The notes: generated by a model from the letters alone, not told the origin. A stretch of DNA of 64,000 nt from an uncultured Desulfosarcina sp. (GCF_963668215.1 NZ_OY764190.1:992001-1056000), one strand, 5' to 3'; numbered from the stretch's first letter, positions 9,243 through 17,216 are shown. Made by a program: numbers and translations.

Positions 9243-9332
9243 GGGCACCTCCCTAATCATAGCAGCAACTGCTATGATACCAGCAGGCCTGAGAGCCTGA
9301 CAATTCAACCTTATTGGATTTAGGAGGTGCCC
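9243..9332 (+). promoter_or_regulatory. Structured left end masking the transposase ribosome binding site
   Basis: GGGCACCTCC(C)TAA (9243-9256) is complementary to TTAGGAGGTGCCC (9320-9332), which contains the AGGAGGT ribosome binding site of the transposase. Between them are two further hairpins: ATCATAGCAG-CAA-CTGCTATGAT (9256-9278, perfect 10-bp stem) and CAGGC-CTGAGA-GCCTG (9284-9299). Transcripts starting outside the element would therefore hide the site, a known way for insertion sequences to avoid read-through expression. Pairing is seen; the regulatory role is inferred. Confidence 0.65.
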
Positions 9333-9333
9333 A

Positions 9334-10350
9334 ATGACAACATATGCCGGAATCGATCTTCATTCAAACAATATTTTTCTCGGGATCATCGACAGTGAAA
9401 ACAAGAGGCTTTTCAGTCAACGTTTGGCCAACAAGCTCAACGTCATTAAGGAAGCCTTGAGGCCATTCAAACAGGCCCTGGCCGGTATCGCAGTCGAATC
9501 AACCTTCAACTGGTATTGGCTGGTCGACGGGCTTCAAGATGCCGGATACAAGATGCATTTGGCAAATCCATCGGCGATCAAGCAGTACGAAGGGATCAAA
9601 CACAGGGATGACAGGTCCGATGCCTTCTGGTTGGCTCAAATGCTCATGCTGGGGATATTGCCCGAAGGCTATATCTACCCTGAAAAGGATCGTCCAACAC
9701 GGGATTTGCTGCGCCGAAGAATGTTATATGTCCAACAGCGAACAGCCCATGTTCTCAGCTTAAAAGGCATGGCACAACGGAGTCTTGGAGGGACCATTTC
9801 GACCAATAGAATAAAAACCCTGAAGCCGGAAGACGCAGAAAATATTTTCAAGCAGAGGCATCTGTCTTTGGCCGGCAGCAATGCCATTGCCACGATTCGC
9901 TTTTTGTCGTCTCAAATCCGTTCCATCGAAAAAGAAGTCCTTCGATATTTGAAGATAAAACCGGAGTTCGATCATCTTCTGACAATGCCGGGAATCGGCA
10001 ATATCCTGGCAATGACGATCATGCTCGAAGTCGGGGATATCAATCGTTTTCCAAAGGCTGGCAACTATGCCTCCTATTGTCGCTGCGTCAAAAGCGAGAG
10101 ACTATCCAATGAGAAGAAAAAGGGAGTCGGAAACCGTAAAAACGGAAATAAATATTTGGCCTGGGCCTATGTTGAGGCCGCCAATTTTGCCATTCGCTAT
10201 AATCCAAAAGCCGCTCGATTTTATGACCGGAAAGCGGCCCGAACCAACAATACCGTTGCAAGAAAAGCCCTGGCCAACAAAATGGCCAGAGCATCTTACT
10301 ACATCATGAGAGACCGAGTAGCTTATGACGAAAAAAAGATTTTCAAGTAA
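9334..10350 (+). CDS. IS110 family transposase (DEDD recombinase)
   Basis: 338 residues, full length for the family. The N-terminal RuvC-like DEDD domain opens with YAGIDLHSNN and continues with AVESTFNWYWLVDGL and KHRDDRSDAFWLAQM. The C-terminal Tnp20-type domain has the helix-hairpin-helix LTMPGIGNILAMTIM and the conserved serine region GNYASYCRC. Together these form the composite catalytic site of IS110 recombinases, which cut and rejoin DNA guided by an RNA transcribed from the element. The reading frame is intact, so the copy may be active. The ATG at 9334 follows AGGAGGT at 9322-9328. Confidence 0.95.
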   Translation: MTTYAGIDLHSNNIFLGIIDSENKRLFSQRLANKLNVIKEALRPFKQALAGIAVESTFNWYWLVDGLQDAGYKMHLANPSAIKQYEGIKHRDDRSDAFWLAQMLMLGILPEGYIYPEKDRPTRDLLRRRMLYVQQRTAHVLSLKGMAQRSLGGTISTNRIKTLKPEDAENIFKQRHLSLAGSNAIATIRFLSSQIRSIEKEVLRYLKIKPEFDHLLTMPGIGNILAMTIMLEVGDINRFPKAGNYASYCRCVKSERLSNEKKKGVGNRKNGNKYLAWAYVEAANFAIRYNPKAARFYDRKAARTNNTVARKALANKMARASYYIMRDRVAYDEKKIFK

Positions 10351-10354
10351 AACC

Positions 10355-10729
10355 GATTTGGCCTGCCGCCGTGATCCGGTATAGGGGTTGGGAAAACCAC
10401 CAGATGTGATTGGCAGCGGCGGCGGGCCTAATAACCGTTTCGATTCGCCTATGGCGTGAGCCTATCAAGGGGTTGGCTGAAAACCACAGATTTGTGCTCC
10501 TTACCTTTTGGACACGTCCATGGCACCGATCATTTTCTGGGTGCCGGCATCGGCACAGGGGCCGTTCAGGCTGAATTATCAAAGAACAGAGCCTTGATCC
10601 ATATGGGTGACTGATGCGGATCGAACAATCGAGCCGTAATCGAAACTACTGGAAAGATCGGATGCGAGACGAAGCTTGCTGAGCCAATCGGTCAGATAGT
10701 CGTCAAGCAAAATCGTCTAATAATTTTGC
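10355..10729 (+). ncRNA. Candidate bridge (seek) RNA region in the IS right end
   Basis: The stretch between the transposase stop and the right inverted repeat has no reading frame but strong structure. GGCCTGCCGCCG (10360-10371) pairs with CGGCGGCGGGCC (10417-10428), closing a hairpin. A 26-29-base motif occurs twice, at 10383-10408 inside that hairpin and at 10468-10496 after it, both with AGGGGTTGG followed by GAAAACCAC and AGAT. Further hairpins are CGCC-TAT-GGCG (10446-10456) and GTGCCG-GCAT-CGGCAC (near 10541-10556). Two similar loops in a structured right end is what the two guide loops (target and donor) of an IS1111-type guide RNA would look like. Limits and the RNA itself are inferred. 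Confidence 0.55.
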
Positions 10730-10826
10730 ATTAGGGTGGTGTTTTTTCTCTTGACGAGTCCTTTAATGGGTAACCAATTTAGAAAGGATACTGCACTCCT
10801 AAAGTATGAAACAATGGATTAGTTTC

Positions 10827-10877
10827 GATTTGATCTGACAGACACCTTCCCAAAAATGGTAACTGTCAGATCAAATC
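10827..10877. repeat. Perfect 15-bp inverted repeat
   Basis: GATTTGATCTGACAG (10827-10841) and CTGTCAGATCAAATC (10863-10877) are exact reverse complements around a 21-base loop. The structure lies about 30 bp past the stop of the minus-strand secreted protein gene and about 85 bp outside the IS. It may act as a terminator for that gene, though no T-run follows on either strand; it may also be an old insertion-element end. Confidence 0.6.
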
Positions 10878-10907
10878 TGAACTTCTTCAGTTTATTAGCA
10901 ACTCATA

Positions 10908-11405
10908 CTATTGTTTTGGAATCTCCATCTCACCTTCTGTCTCGGTATAGGATAGACCTGAACCAAGGTCGTGTGTTTCCCATGTACCACCTCCCTTAAT
11001 CCCCTCCTGCGTGCCTGTTCCCTTCATTATTGTAAATGTCCCTTTCATATGGCCTTTTTCAACGGATTTGCCTTCCCAACGGCTTATTCGTTTATCGCCA
11101 TTTTTGAGAGTTAATATTACATATCCGTTACCAAATCCCATCCCTGTGTTCAGGTTGAAATCCATCAGACCAACAGAAATATGAGGCGTTATTTCACCCG
11201 TTGACTCGTTAAAATATACTGCTTTATTCATTGATATTCCGATAACATGCCCGTCCACGTCACCGACCTCAATTTGTTCCCATTTTACAGTATTGCCCGC
11301 TCCGTGTGCTTTAAATTTTTCTCCAGCTACTGCAAACTCTGCTGCGCATAATCCAAAAATCATAATCAAATATATTATCACCGTATAAATTTTAGATCTT
11401 AACAT
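10908..11405 (-). CDS. Exported protein of unknown function under riboswitch control
   Basis: 165 residues with a signal peptide over about residues 1-28 (IIYLIMIFGLCAAEFAVAG). The mature part is beta-rich and glycine-rich (VGLMDFNLNTGMGFGNGYV, GTFTIMKGTGTQEGIKGGG), reminiscent of small beta-barrel proteins such as the allene-oxide-cyclase-like/DUF3224 type, but that is only a fold guess. A strong ribosome binding site, AAAGGAGG, stands six bases before the ATG at 11403-11405. The leader carries a GEMM-I cyclic-dinucleotide riboswitch and terminator, so the protein should be made in response to c-di-GMP (or a related dinucleotide), pointing to a surface or matrix role. Confidence 0.75.
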   Translation of the reverse strand: MLRSKIYTVIIYLIMIFGLCAAEFAVAGEKFKAHGAGNTVKWEQIEVGDVDGHVIGISMNKAVYFNESTGEITPHISVGLMDFNLNTGMGFGNGYVILTLKNGDKRISRWEGKSVEKGHMKGTFTIMKGTGTQEGIKGGGTWETHDLGSGLSYTETEGEMEIPKQ

Positions 11406-11475
11406 GGCTTGCCTCCTTTCAAACGTCAGGATACTGGATTTTAGCTAATTTTGGCATCACCCCCTTTGCTCAAAC

Positions 11476-11533
11476 AAAAAAGCCGGACTGCTCCGTAAGT
11501 GACTTTGACGATGTCACCCTCGGCAGCCCGGCT
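11476..11533 (-). terminator. Riboswitch expression-platform terminator
   Basis: On the minus strand AGCCGGGCTGCCGAGGGTGAC (11513-11533 in outline) pairs with GTCACTTACGGAGCAGTCCG (within 11482-11503) and is followed by six T residues (11476-11481). The 5' arm of this terminator is also the 3' part of the GEMM aptamer (AGCCGGGCTGCCGA), so ligand binding and terminator formation exclude each other. This predicts that ligand turns the gene on. Confidence 0.85.
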
Positions 11534-11634
11534 ATCTCTGGCAACTCAAATATGGGAATCTCAGCAACGCAGCAAAATAAAAGAGACCCGTGATTTTCCG
11601 TCCCAATTTTGCAATGGGTTTGGCTTTTAGCGAA
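11519..11634 (-). ncRNA. GEMM-I (c-di-GMP-I type) riboswitch aptamer
   Basis: Read on the minus strand, the leader has GCCAAACC, a hairpin with a GCAA (GNRA) tetraloop, then GGGACGGAAAATCACGGG, a second hairpin, and finally AGATAGCCGGGCTGCCGA. These line up with the GEMM-I consensus (GGCAAACC, GNRA loop, GGGACGCAAAGCCNCGG, AGGTAGCGGGGTTACCGA). The base aligned with position 20 of the Vibrio Vc2 aptamer, which sets ligand choice, appears to be G, favouring c-di-GMP over cGAMP; a one-base shift in the alignment would change this. The terminator overlaps the 3' end of the aptamer. Confidence 0.88.
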
Positions 11635-11660
11635 AAGTGAATTGTAGATGGGACAATTAA

Positions 11661-11689
11661 ATTTAAATTCTGTTTCGGGCCAATGTCAA
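11661..11689 (-). promoter_or_regulatory. Sigma-70-type promoter of the riboswitch transcript
   Basis: TTGACA (11684-11689) and TTAAAT (11661-11666) on the minus strand, 17 bases apart. Transcription would begin near 11653, about 20 bases before the first conserved aptamer bases, which is the expected geometry. From 11690 to 11938 I see nothing else. Confidence 0.65.
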
Positions 11690-11938
11690 TAATTCATTGT
11701 TCAATGATCATAGTCAAATTAGACAGCTTAGATCCTTGGTTTCAATTTTAGCTATCCAGAATTACAAATACTTGAAAGAATCCCACAAAAATTGAAGCTA
11801 CCAAAACCTGTGCCAGTATCACAGAATAGGCTGAAGTACAGATAAATTGATATCGTCTACGATCCGGCTCCCTATCATACCCGGTGCTTCCCAGATTATA
11901 CTTCCTTTGATGATGACTATAATCAACTCGAACCAGAG

Positions 11939-14900
11939 CTATTTTCGAAAGTTTTTTGCGGGTGACTCCATTGTTTTAACAGTTCGGGGCTCAAGACAGG
12001 AAAGAGTACAATCCAGAATCCGGTCTCCATCAGTAGCCGATTCCAGGGGAACCAAAGCGGTGTTCAGATGAACGGAAAAACCGTCGTTGCCGGCAAGGGA
12101 ACGGATGCGGTCGACCTGTGATTGAATCCGCTGGAACAGCACTCCATGATCGTCTTCGGCAGGACCGCTGAAAAGTATCGCAAACCGCTGGGTATCGATA
12201 CGGCTGAGAACATCCGCGCCCCGGATGCATCCGGCAAAGGCCTCCCCAAGCCGCCGAAGCACCTCGTTTTTGTTGTCGTTTGCGCTTTCCGTAAAGGTCA
12301 CATCGATGCAGCACAGCGTCAATTGCTGGCCCAGGCGGGCCGTTCGGCTGACTTCCCGTTCGAGGATGCCGCAAAACCCCTTGCGGTTGCAAAGCCGGGT
12401 CAAATCGTCCACCCGACTCTCGTTGGCCAGACAATGCGTAAGGTTCTCCACCCGGTTGCACAGGATCGTCAGCAGATTGTTGAAAAATTTAAGGGCCGTC
12501 GGCGGGTATAACCACTGAAGGCGGCGGATGACATTCCAGTTCACCGGCAGCAATTCGCCGGCCTCGAGCGTTATCACGGTGGCCGAGCGCGGTGCCGAGC
12601 GCAGCAGGCCCAGTTCTCCTAAAATATCACCCTTGCCGGCATAGTTGATATGCTTCTGGATGCCGTGGGCAACGGTGGGATCGCCGCTGGATTCATAGTC
12701 GACAATTTCGAAGCGCCCCGACAGGATCGCATACATCGTCTCGCTGGTGTCCCCCTTTTGGAAAAGAATCTCTCCGACCTTTACCGGCTTCAATGTCCCG
12801 GCCATGAGGATAGAGTGCATCTCGGTTCGGGATAGACCCTGAAACAGGGGGATCTGCGTACCGGGGTCCTTGCCCATACGAATTCGGGCCAGATCCCACA
12901 GGGTCACCAGTTCAACGCGCTGCATCAGCGAGGGCAGCAGAATCAGATCGCCGATAAGGGCGGAGAACATGGTGATGGCCATCATGGCGCCGAAAACCGC
13001 GGTGGGCTTGAATCCAGATACCATCAGCACGGCAAAACCGATGCCGATGGTAATGCTGGTAAACAGGATGGGCCGGCCCATGTGGTTCAAGGTCGCCCGC
13101 AATGCCCGCTGGGGATCGAGATCGCGCTTGAATTCCCGGTTGAAGCGCACCAGGTAATGGATGGTGTCGTCCACGGCCAAACCGATGGCCACGCTGGCGA
13201 TCAGGCTCGTGGCCATGGAAAGTTCAATGCCCAGCCACCCCATGATTCCGAAATTGACCACGATGGGAAACAGGTTGGGGGCGATTGCGATCAACCCTAC
13301 CTTCCACGAGAGAAACAGCATGAACATGATGCCGAAAACCATTACCATGGTCAGGCCCAGGCTCTTGATCTGGCCAACGGTCAACTGGCGGCTGCTGGCG
13401 GACATGACGATGCCGAAGCCGGTGACATCCCATTTGATTTCCGACGGATATCCGTTTGCAACATGAGCGAGTATCCGCTTTTTCAACTGCAGGAAATCCC
13501 GCGAACTGGAGATGTGCGTGAAGAGCACCAGATTGGCCTGCTTGAAGTCGGAGGACACGAAGGCGTCCAGCATGTCCTGGCCCAGCATCATGCGGTAGGT
13601 GTTGATCAACATCCGGACTTCGAATGATTGTTCGGGCAGCCGATAGTACTCCGGTTCATAACGATTGGATGCATAATTGACCAGCTTCAGGTATTCGGCG
13701 AAAGAGACGGCCTTGTCCACACCGGGCAGCGTTTCGGCAAATTCCTGAAAGCGATTCAGGGCACGCATGGCTTCGACACCTTCAAAATAGTCCTCCTCCG
13801 AAGCGCTCGCCATCACATTCAGCGGGAAACTGCCCGAAAGCCGCTGGTGAATGTCGTCGAATTGCCGCCTTACTTGGGAATCTTTACGGAAATAATCCAC
13901 CGGGTTGGTTTCCACCGCAAGCCGCAGCATCCCGAAAACGCAGAAGAGGGTGACGGCCGCAAACAGCGGCAGGCTGAAGCGCCGGTAGTCCAGGTTGATG
14001 GCAACGATGGCGTCGATAAGCCGCTGGATGGCTCCGGGGCCATCGGTTGGATTGCCGGTGTCGCTGACTGGCCGGCGATCGGGTATCATGGAGAGGGCTG
14101 CCGGCAGGAAAGTCAGGGCGACGATTACGAAGCTGACCATGCCGGCGCAGGCGAACAGGGCGAAGGTTTTAATTGCAAAAATTCGGCTGACAAACAGGGA
14201 AGCCAGTCCCAGCACGGTGGTGCCCGCGGCCAGAACCGTCGGAAAGGATATCGTCGAGAACGTGTTCAACGTTGCCGCTTCGGATGAGGGTTCCTGCAAA
14301 AGTTGATGGCGATACTCCGCAATGATGTGCAGGCAGTAGGCGGTGCCCACGGCAATCAGAAAGACGGGCACGATCATGGTCAGGATCGAAAGGGACAGAC
14401 CGGTAAGAGCGATGAACCCCAAGGTCCAGACCAAAGAGAGGGTGACGCAGACCAGGGGCAGGACAACGTCCCGGATATTGCGAAACAGCAAAAAAAGAAT
14501 CAGGGCCACCATCAGAAAGGTGATCGGCGGGAGCCGGAAAAAATCCTTCTCGGTGAAGACGGCCAGGGCGTGGGAGATCACCGGCATGCCCATCTGATAG
14601 AGGGTCAGGTTGGGGCCTTCCTTATCGATCCGCTTCTGGATGCTGGCAAGGATCTTCTCGTGAGAGGCTCCGTCGGCCAGCACCAGGGTGATCAGGGTGG
14701 TCCGCTGGTCGCTCGATACCAGGTTGTTCCGAAACAGGGGGACGTTCACCACCCGGTCCCGGAAGGTTTCCATGGTCCAGTTGCCGGAAAGATCGACCGC
14801 CTTTTTGACGCCCGGCAGGCTGATGGTGCGGCGAACCCCGTCAATCTTACTCAGCGAGTCGGCCAGGCGCTCGATCTTCTTAAAGGCCAGTTCATCGAAA

Positions 14901-15166
14901 ACGTTCTGGCCGGAGATCACCACGCGAATAATCTCTTCGCCGCCGAAAACCTTTTTAAATTCCTGATACTCAAGATTCTCCTCCAAATCTTCGATCACCA
15001 TGTCGTAGATGGAGGTGTTGAAAACCAGTTTGGGCAAAGTGGCGAGAAAAAAAAGCGTCAGCGCGAAAACGGCGAGGATAACGACTGCCCGATGGCCCAC
15101 GATCCATCCGAAGCAGGCCTTTGCGGACAATCGACGCAGACTGGCATAAAGGGTGTTCAGGGCCAA
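11939..15166 (-). CDS. RND-superfamily (MMPL-type) exporter fused to cNMP-binding and degenerate GGDEF domains
   Basis: 1075 residues. Residues 1-780 are an RND/MMPL-type transporter: first membrane helix about 22-45, a periplasmic loop, a helix cluster about 220-385, a second loop and a helix cluster about 635-775 (AVDDTIHYLVRF is the typical conserved segment). At about 790-905 there is a cyclic-nucleotide-binding domain (IPLFQGLSRTEMHS, LFQKGDTSETMYAILSGRFEIV, GDILGELGLLRSAPRSATV). At about 930-1060 there is a GGDEF-like domain (DDLTRLCNRKGF) with DTQRF in place of GGDEF, so it cannot make c-di-GMP. The start is a TTG 27 bp after the cyclase gene, so the two are one operon. The cargo is unknown; related transporters move lipids or hopanoids. 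The fusion implies gating by cAMP or cGMP. Confidence 0.88.
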   Translation of the reverse strand: MALNTLYASLRRLSAKACFGWIVGHRAVVILAVFALTLFFLATLPKLVFNTSIYDMVIEDLEENLEYQEFKKVFGGEEIIRVVISGQNVFDELAFKKIERLADSLSKIDGVRRTISLPGVKKAVDLSGNWTMETFRDRVVNVPLFRNNLVSSDQRTTLITLVLADGASHEKILASIQKRIDKEGPNLTLYQMGMPVISHALAVFTEKDFFRLPPITFLMVALILFLLFRNIRDVVLPLVCVTLSLVWTLGFIALTGLSLSILTMIVPVFLIAVGTAYCLHIIAEYRHQLLQEPSSEAATLNTFSTISFPTVLAAGTTVLGLASLFVSRIFAIKTFALFACAGMVSFVIVALTFLPAALSMIPDRRPVSDTGNPTDGPGAIQRLIDAIVAINLDYRRFSLPLFAAVTLFCVFGMLRLAVETNPVDYFRKDSQVRRQFDDIHQRLSGSFPLNVMASASEEDYFEGVEAMRALNRFQEFAETLPGVDKAVSFAEYLKLVNYASNRYEPEYYRLPEQSFEVRMLINTYRMMLGQDMLDAFVSSDFKQANLVLFTHISSSRDFLQLKKRILAHVANGYPSEIKWDVTGFGIVMSASSRQLTVGQIKSLGLTMVMVFGIMFMLFLSWKVGLIAIAPNLFPIVVNFGIMGWLGIELSMATSLIASVAIGLAVDDTIHYLVRFNREFKRDLDPQRALRATLNHMGRPILFTSITIGIGFAVLMVSGFKPTAVFGAMMAITMFSALIGDLILLPSLMQRVELVTLWDLARIRMGKDPGTQIPLFQGLSRTEMHSILMAGTLKPVKVGEILFQKGDTSETMYAILSGRFEIVDYESSGDPTVAHGIQKHINYAGKGDILGELGLLRSAPRSATVITLEAGELLPVNWNVIRRLQWLYPPTALKFFNNLLTILCNRVENLTHCLANESRVDDLTRLCNRKGFCGILEREVSRTARLGQQLTLCCIDVTFTESANDNKNEVLRRLGEAFAGCIRGADVLSRIDTQRFAILFSGPAEDDHGVLFQRIQSQVDRIRSLAGNDGFSVHLNTALVPLESATDGDRILDCTLSCLEPRTVKTMESPAKNFRK

Positions 15167-15193
15167 AGCGATCTTCCCGATGGGTTGGGGCGC

Positions 15194-16150
15194 TTATCTC
15201 ACTTGGATACCGTATAAATGCTCTTTTCCGCTGCGCCCTCGGATTTTATGGTTTCCCAAGTCCTGAAGCGGCACTCGCCCTTTCACCAGAGAGGCGGTCT
15301 GGCTGCACAGGACTATGGGCGCCTGAAGCGTTTTGCTGGCCATGGATGAAAGACGGAAAGCCAGATTGATGCAATCCCCCACCAGGGCCAGATCGACGGA
15401 TCGCGATCCAAAGTGGGAAAGCGTAACCTCGCCGGTGGTCACTCCCCAGCCCAGCACCGGAGGGGGCAGATCCAATCCGCGATCCCGCAGTTGCCGGTGG
15501 ATCTCGGGGATGCTGGAAAGCTGTTCGACGGCGGCCTGGCACGCCGGCAGGACATGTTCGGCCGAAAGCGCAGACGAATGCTCCCAGAAAGCGAAGATCG
15601 CGTCTCCAACGTAGTCTTTCACCGTCCCCTGGTGGGCGGTAACGATGGCGCTGAAACGGGAAAAGACCGCCTTGATTACATTGTAAACCGTCGTCGAGTC
15701 GAACTGTTGAGAAAAGGCGGAGAAACCGCGAACGTCGGCAACCAGGTTGGTAATGGTTACGGATGACGGGCTGATGGAGGTCTGCTCGGTCCAGGTGTCT
15801 TCTTCCGACGGCGGGACCGCATGGGGGCACGAAAGAAGGAAAGAGACGCCGCCCAGACTGATTCGGTCGCCGTCTTTGAGGACGAGGGAGGCTCCCGGCG
15901 CCATACGGACGTCATTGACCCAGGTTCCGTTTTTGCTCAGATCGACGATTTCCGCACCATCGTGGGTCAGACGAACGACGGCATGGTCCCGGGACACCAT
16001 GGGATTGCGAACGAGAATGCATTTCTCACTTTCGATGCCACGGCAGACACGGCCGAGGAAGATCCTGTCGGTCAGCACGAGGCGATGGCGGGTACCGTTT
16101 TCGTCCTGCCATGTCAGGCAGGGTTCAGATGTCGCGGCATCCAATGGCAT
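15194..16150 (-). CDS. FHA domain - class III nucleotidyl cyclase (adenylate cyclase)
   Basis: 318 residues. An FHA domain covers about residues 28-106 (FLGR at 31-34, SRDHAVV at 53-59, NGTWVNDV at 74-81), which binds phosphothreonine. The class III cyclase domain covers about 130-310. Metal-binding aspartates D139 (ADVRGFS) and D183 (VGDAIF) are present, as are K178 and D253 at the base-recognition positions, which favours ATP, and N262 and R266 for catalysis. All key residues are there, so it should make cAMP. It lies directly upstream of the transporter with a cyclic-nucleotide-binding domain, its likely target, and the FHA domain suggests control by a Ser/Thr kinase, perhaps the one at 35544. 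Confidence 0.92.
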   Translation of the reverse strand: MPLDAATSEPCLTWQDENGTRHRLVLTDRIFLGRVCRGIESEKCILVRNPMVSRDHAVVRLTHDGAEIVDLSKNGTWVNDVRMAPGASLVLKDGDRISLGGVSFLLSCPHAVPPSEEDTWTEQTSISPSSVTITNLVADVRGFSAFSQQFDSTTVYNVIKAVFSRFSAIVTAHQGTVKDYVGDAIFAFWEHSSALSAEHVLPACQAAVEQLSSIPEIHRQLRDRGLDLPPPVLGWGVTTGEVTLSHFGSRSVDLALVGDCINLAFRLSSMASKTLQAPIVLCSQTASLVKGRVPLQDLGNHKIRGRSGKEHLYGIQVR

Positions 16151-16544
16151 TCTCTTTCAAAGCCTCGAGTGTGGTGGATTGCTTTTAAACTGCACGGACT
16201 CGCCTTCAAAATCGAACGACGTCGACTACCCTTTTTGCTTCGGAACAACCGCTGTCACGACTTCGGATTTCAGAAAAATGGAGGGAAAGCCTGAATTGTA
16301 TTACCACATCGATGGATTTACGGCAACGGTCAACCGTGGCTGTCCGGGGGGCGATTGCATTTGACCTGGTGCAACGCCTTCCTGGCTCCCATGCTTTTGG
16401 CGTGAGAACCCCTATACGGCCAAAGGCCTGGTGCTTCCACGCAAAGCGCAGGAGCAAGGTATCGCGTTTGAAAACGGCTCTGAAAAATCCGCCTCATCAA
16501 AAAAACACTTGACATGTCACCGTAAAGTGACAATAAAGTGGGCC
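16151..16544. other. Intergenic region between divergent genes
   Basis: About 390 bp between the divergent cyclase and TetR genes. Apart from the TetR promoter and operator at its right edge (listed separately) I see no reading frame with a ribosome binding site and no strong structure. The cyclase promoter must lie here on the minus strand but I cannot place it. Confidence 0.5.
16509..16537 (+). promoter_or_regulatory. tetR promoter with TetR-type operator
   Basis: TTGACA (16509-16514) and AATAAA (16532-16537) are 17 bases apart. The spacer is filled by TGTCAC-CGTAAA-GTGACA (16515-16532), an inverted repeat with perfect 6-bp arms. The same arms and nearly the same spacer occur before the next gene (17217-17236). 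A regulator bound here would block RNA polymerase, so autorepression by the TetR protein is likely. Confidence 0.8.
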
Positions 16545-17186
16545 ATGGCGACAAAAAAGCACGCAAAAAATGCCCCTGCACAAATCCGCGACCGGGAAGC
16601 GACCCGCCGACAATTGATCCGGGCGGTCGGGGACCTGTTGGGCGAGAAAGGATTCACCGGGTTGGGCGTCAACGCCATAGCCCGCCAGGCCGGCGTCGAC
16701 AAGGTATTGATCTATCGCTATTTCGGAGGACTGCCCGGCCTGATCCAGGCTTTCGGGCAGGAGGAAGATTTCTGGCCGAGCATCGAGGAACTGGCCGGAG
16801 GGGATATCGAGGCCTTCCGGCAGATGTCCCTGGAAGAAAAGTTGACGGCTTTAGGTTGCAATTTCCTGCGCGGCATCCGGCAGCGCCCGCTCACCCAGGA
16901 GGTCATGGCCTGGGAGATGGTCCAGCGCAACGATATGACCGAGGAACTGGAGATCATCCGTGAAACGCGCATGCTGCGCTTTGCCGAACTTTTCCTCCCG
17001 GCCGAGGGGGCCAGGGTCGATCTGATGGCCATCATGGCCATTTTCGGTGCCGGCATCAGCTACCTGGCCTGCCGGTCCCGCAAGATCCGATGGTACAACG
17101 GCATCGATCTGGAAAGCGAAGCCGGATGGCAGCGCATCGAAACGGCCGTCGGGCAGATGGTTAAGGGGATTATGGCGATTATCTGA
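16545..17186 (+). CDS. TetR/AcrR family transcriptional regulator
   Basis: 213 residues from the ATG at 16545, chosen because the promoter and operator lie just upstream and the helix-turn-helix then falls in its usual place. Residues about 18-65 form the TetR helix-turn-helix (RRQLIRAVGDLLGEKGFTGL then VNAIARQAGVDKVLIYRYFGG). The ligand-binding part has no family signature that names an effector. It is probably a repressor of itself and of the Acg-like nitroreductase gene 80 bp downstream, since both share the same operator. Confidence 0.92.
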   Translation: MATKKHAKNAPAQIRDREATRRQLIRAVGDLLGEKGFTGLGVNAIARQAGVDKVLIYRYFGGLPGLIQAFGQEEDFWPSIEELAGGDIEAFRQMSLEEKLTALGCNFLRGIRQRPLTQEVMAWEMVQRNDMTEELEIIRETRMLRFAELFLPAEGARVDLMAIMAIFGAGISYLACRSRKIRWYNGIDLESEAGWQRIETAVGQMVKGIMAII

Positions 17187-17216
17187 ATTCATCGGCGGCA
17201 AAAATTTTTATCTAAA

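Larger units (their letters stand above)
9240..10746 (+). mobile_element. IS110 family insertion sequence, IS1111-type layout
   Basis: Subterminal inverted repeats CACCTCCCTAAT (9246-9257) and ATTAGGGTGGTG (10730-10741) match at 11 of 12 positions. They leave a short left end (about 90 bp before the transposase) and a long right end (about 390 bp after it). This layout, and inverted repeats set slightly inside the ends, is that of the IS1111 group, in which a guide (bridge/seek) RNA is known to be encoded in the right end. The outer limits are given to about 10 bp; no target duplication is expected in this family. Confidence 0.75.

Noticed and set aside
10827..10877. CRISPR repeat
   Set aside because: Only one copy, no regular spacing and no cas genes in the window.
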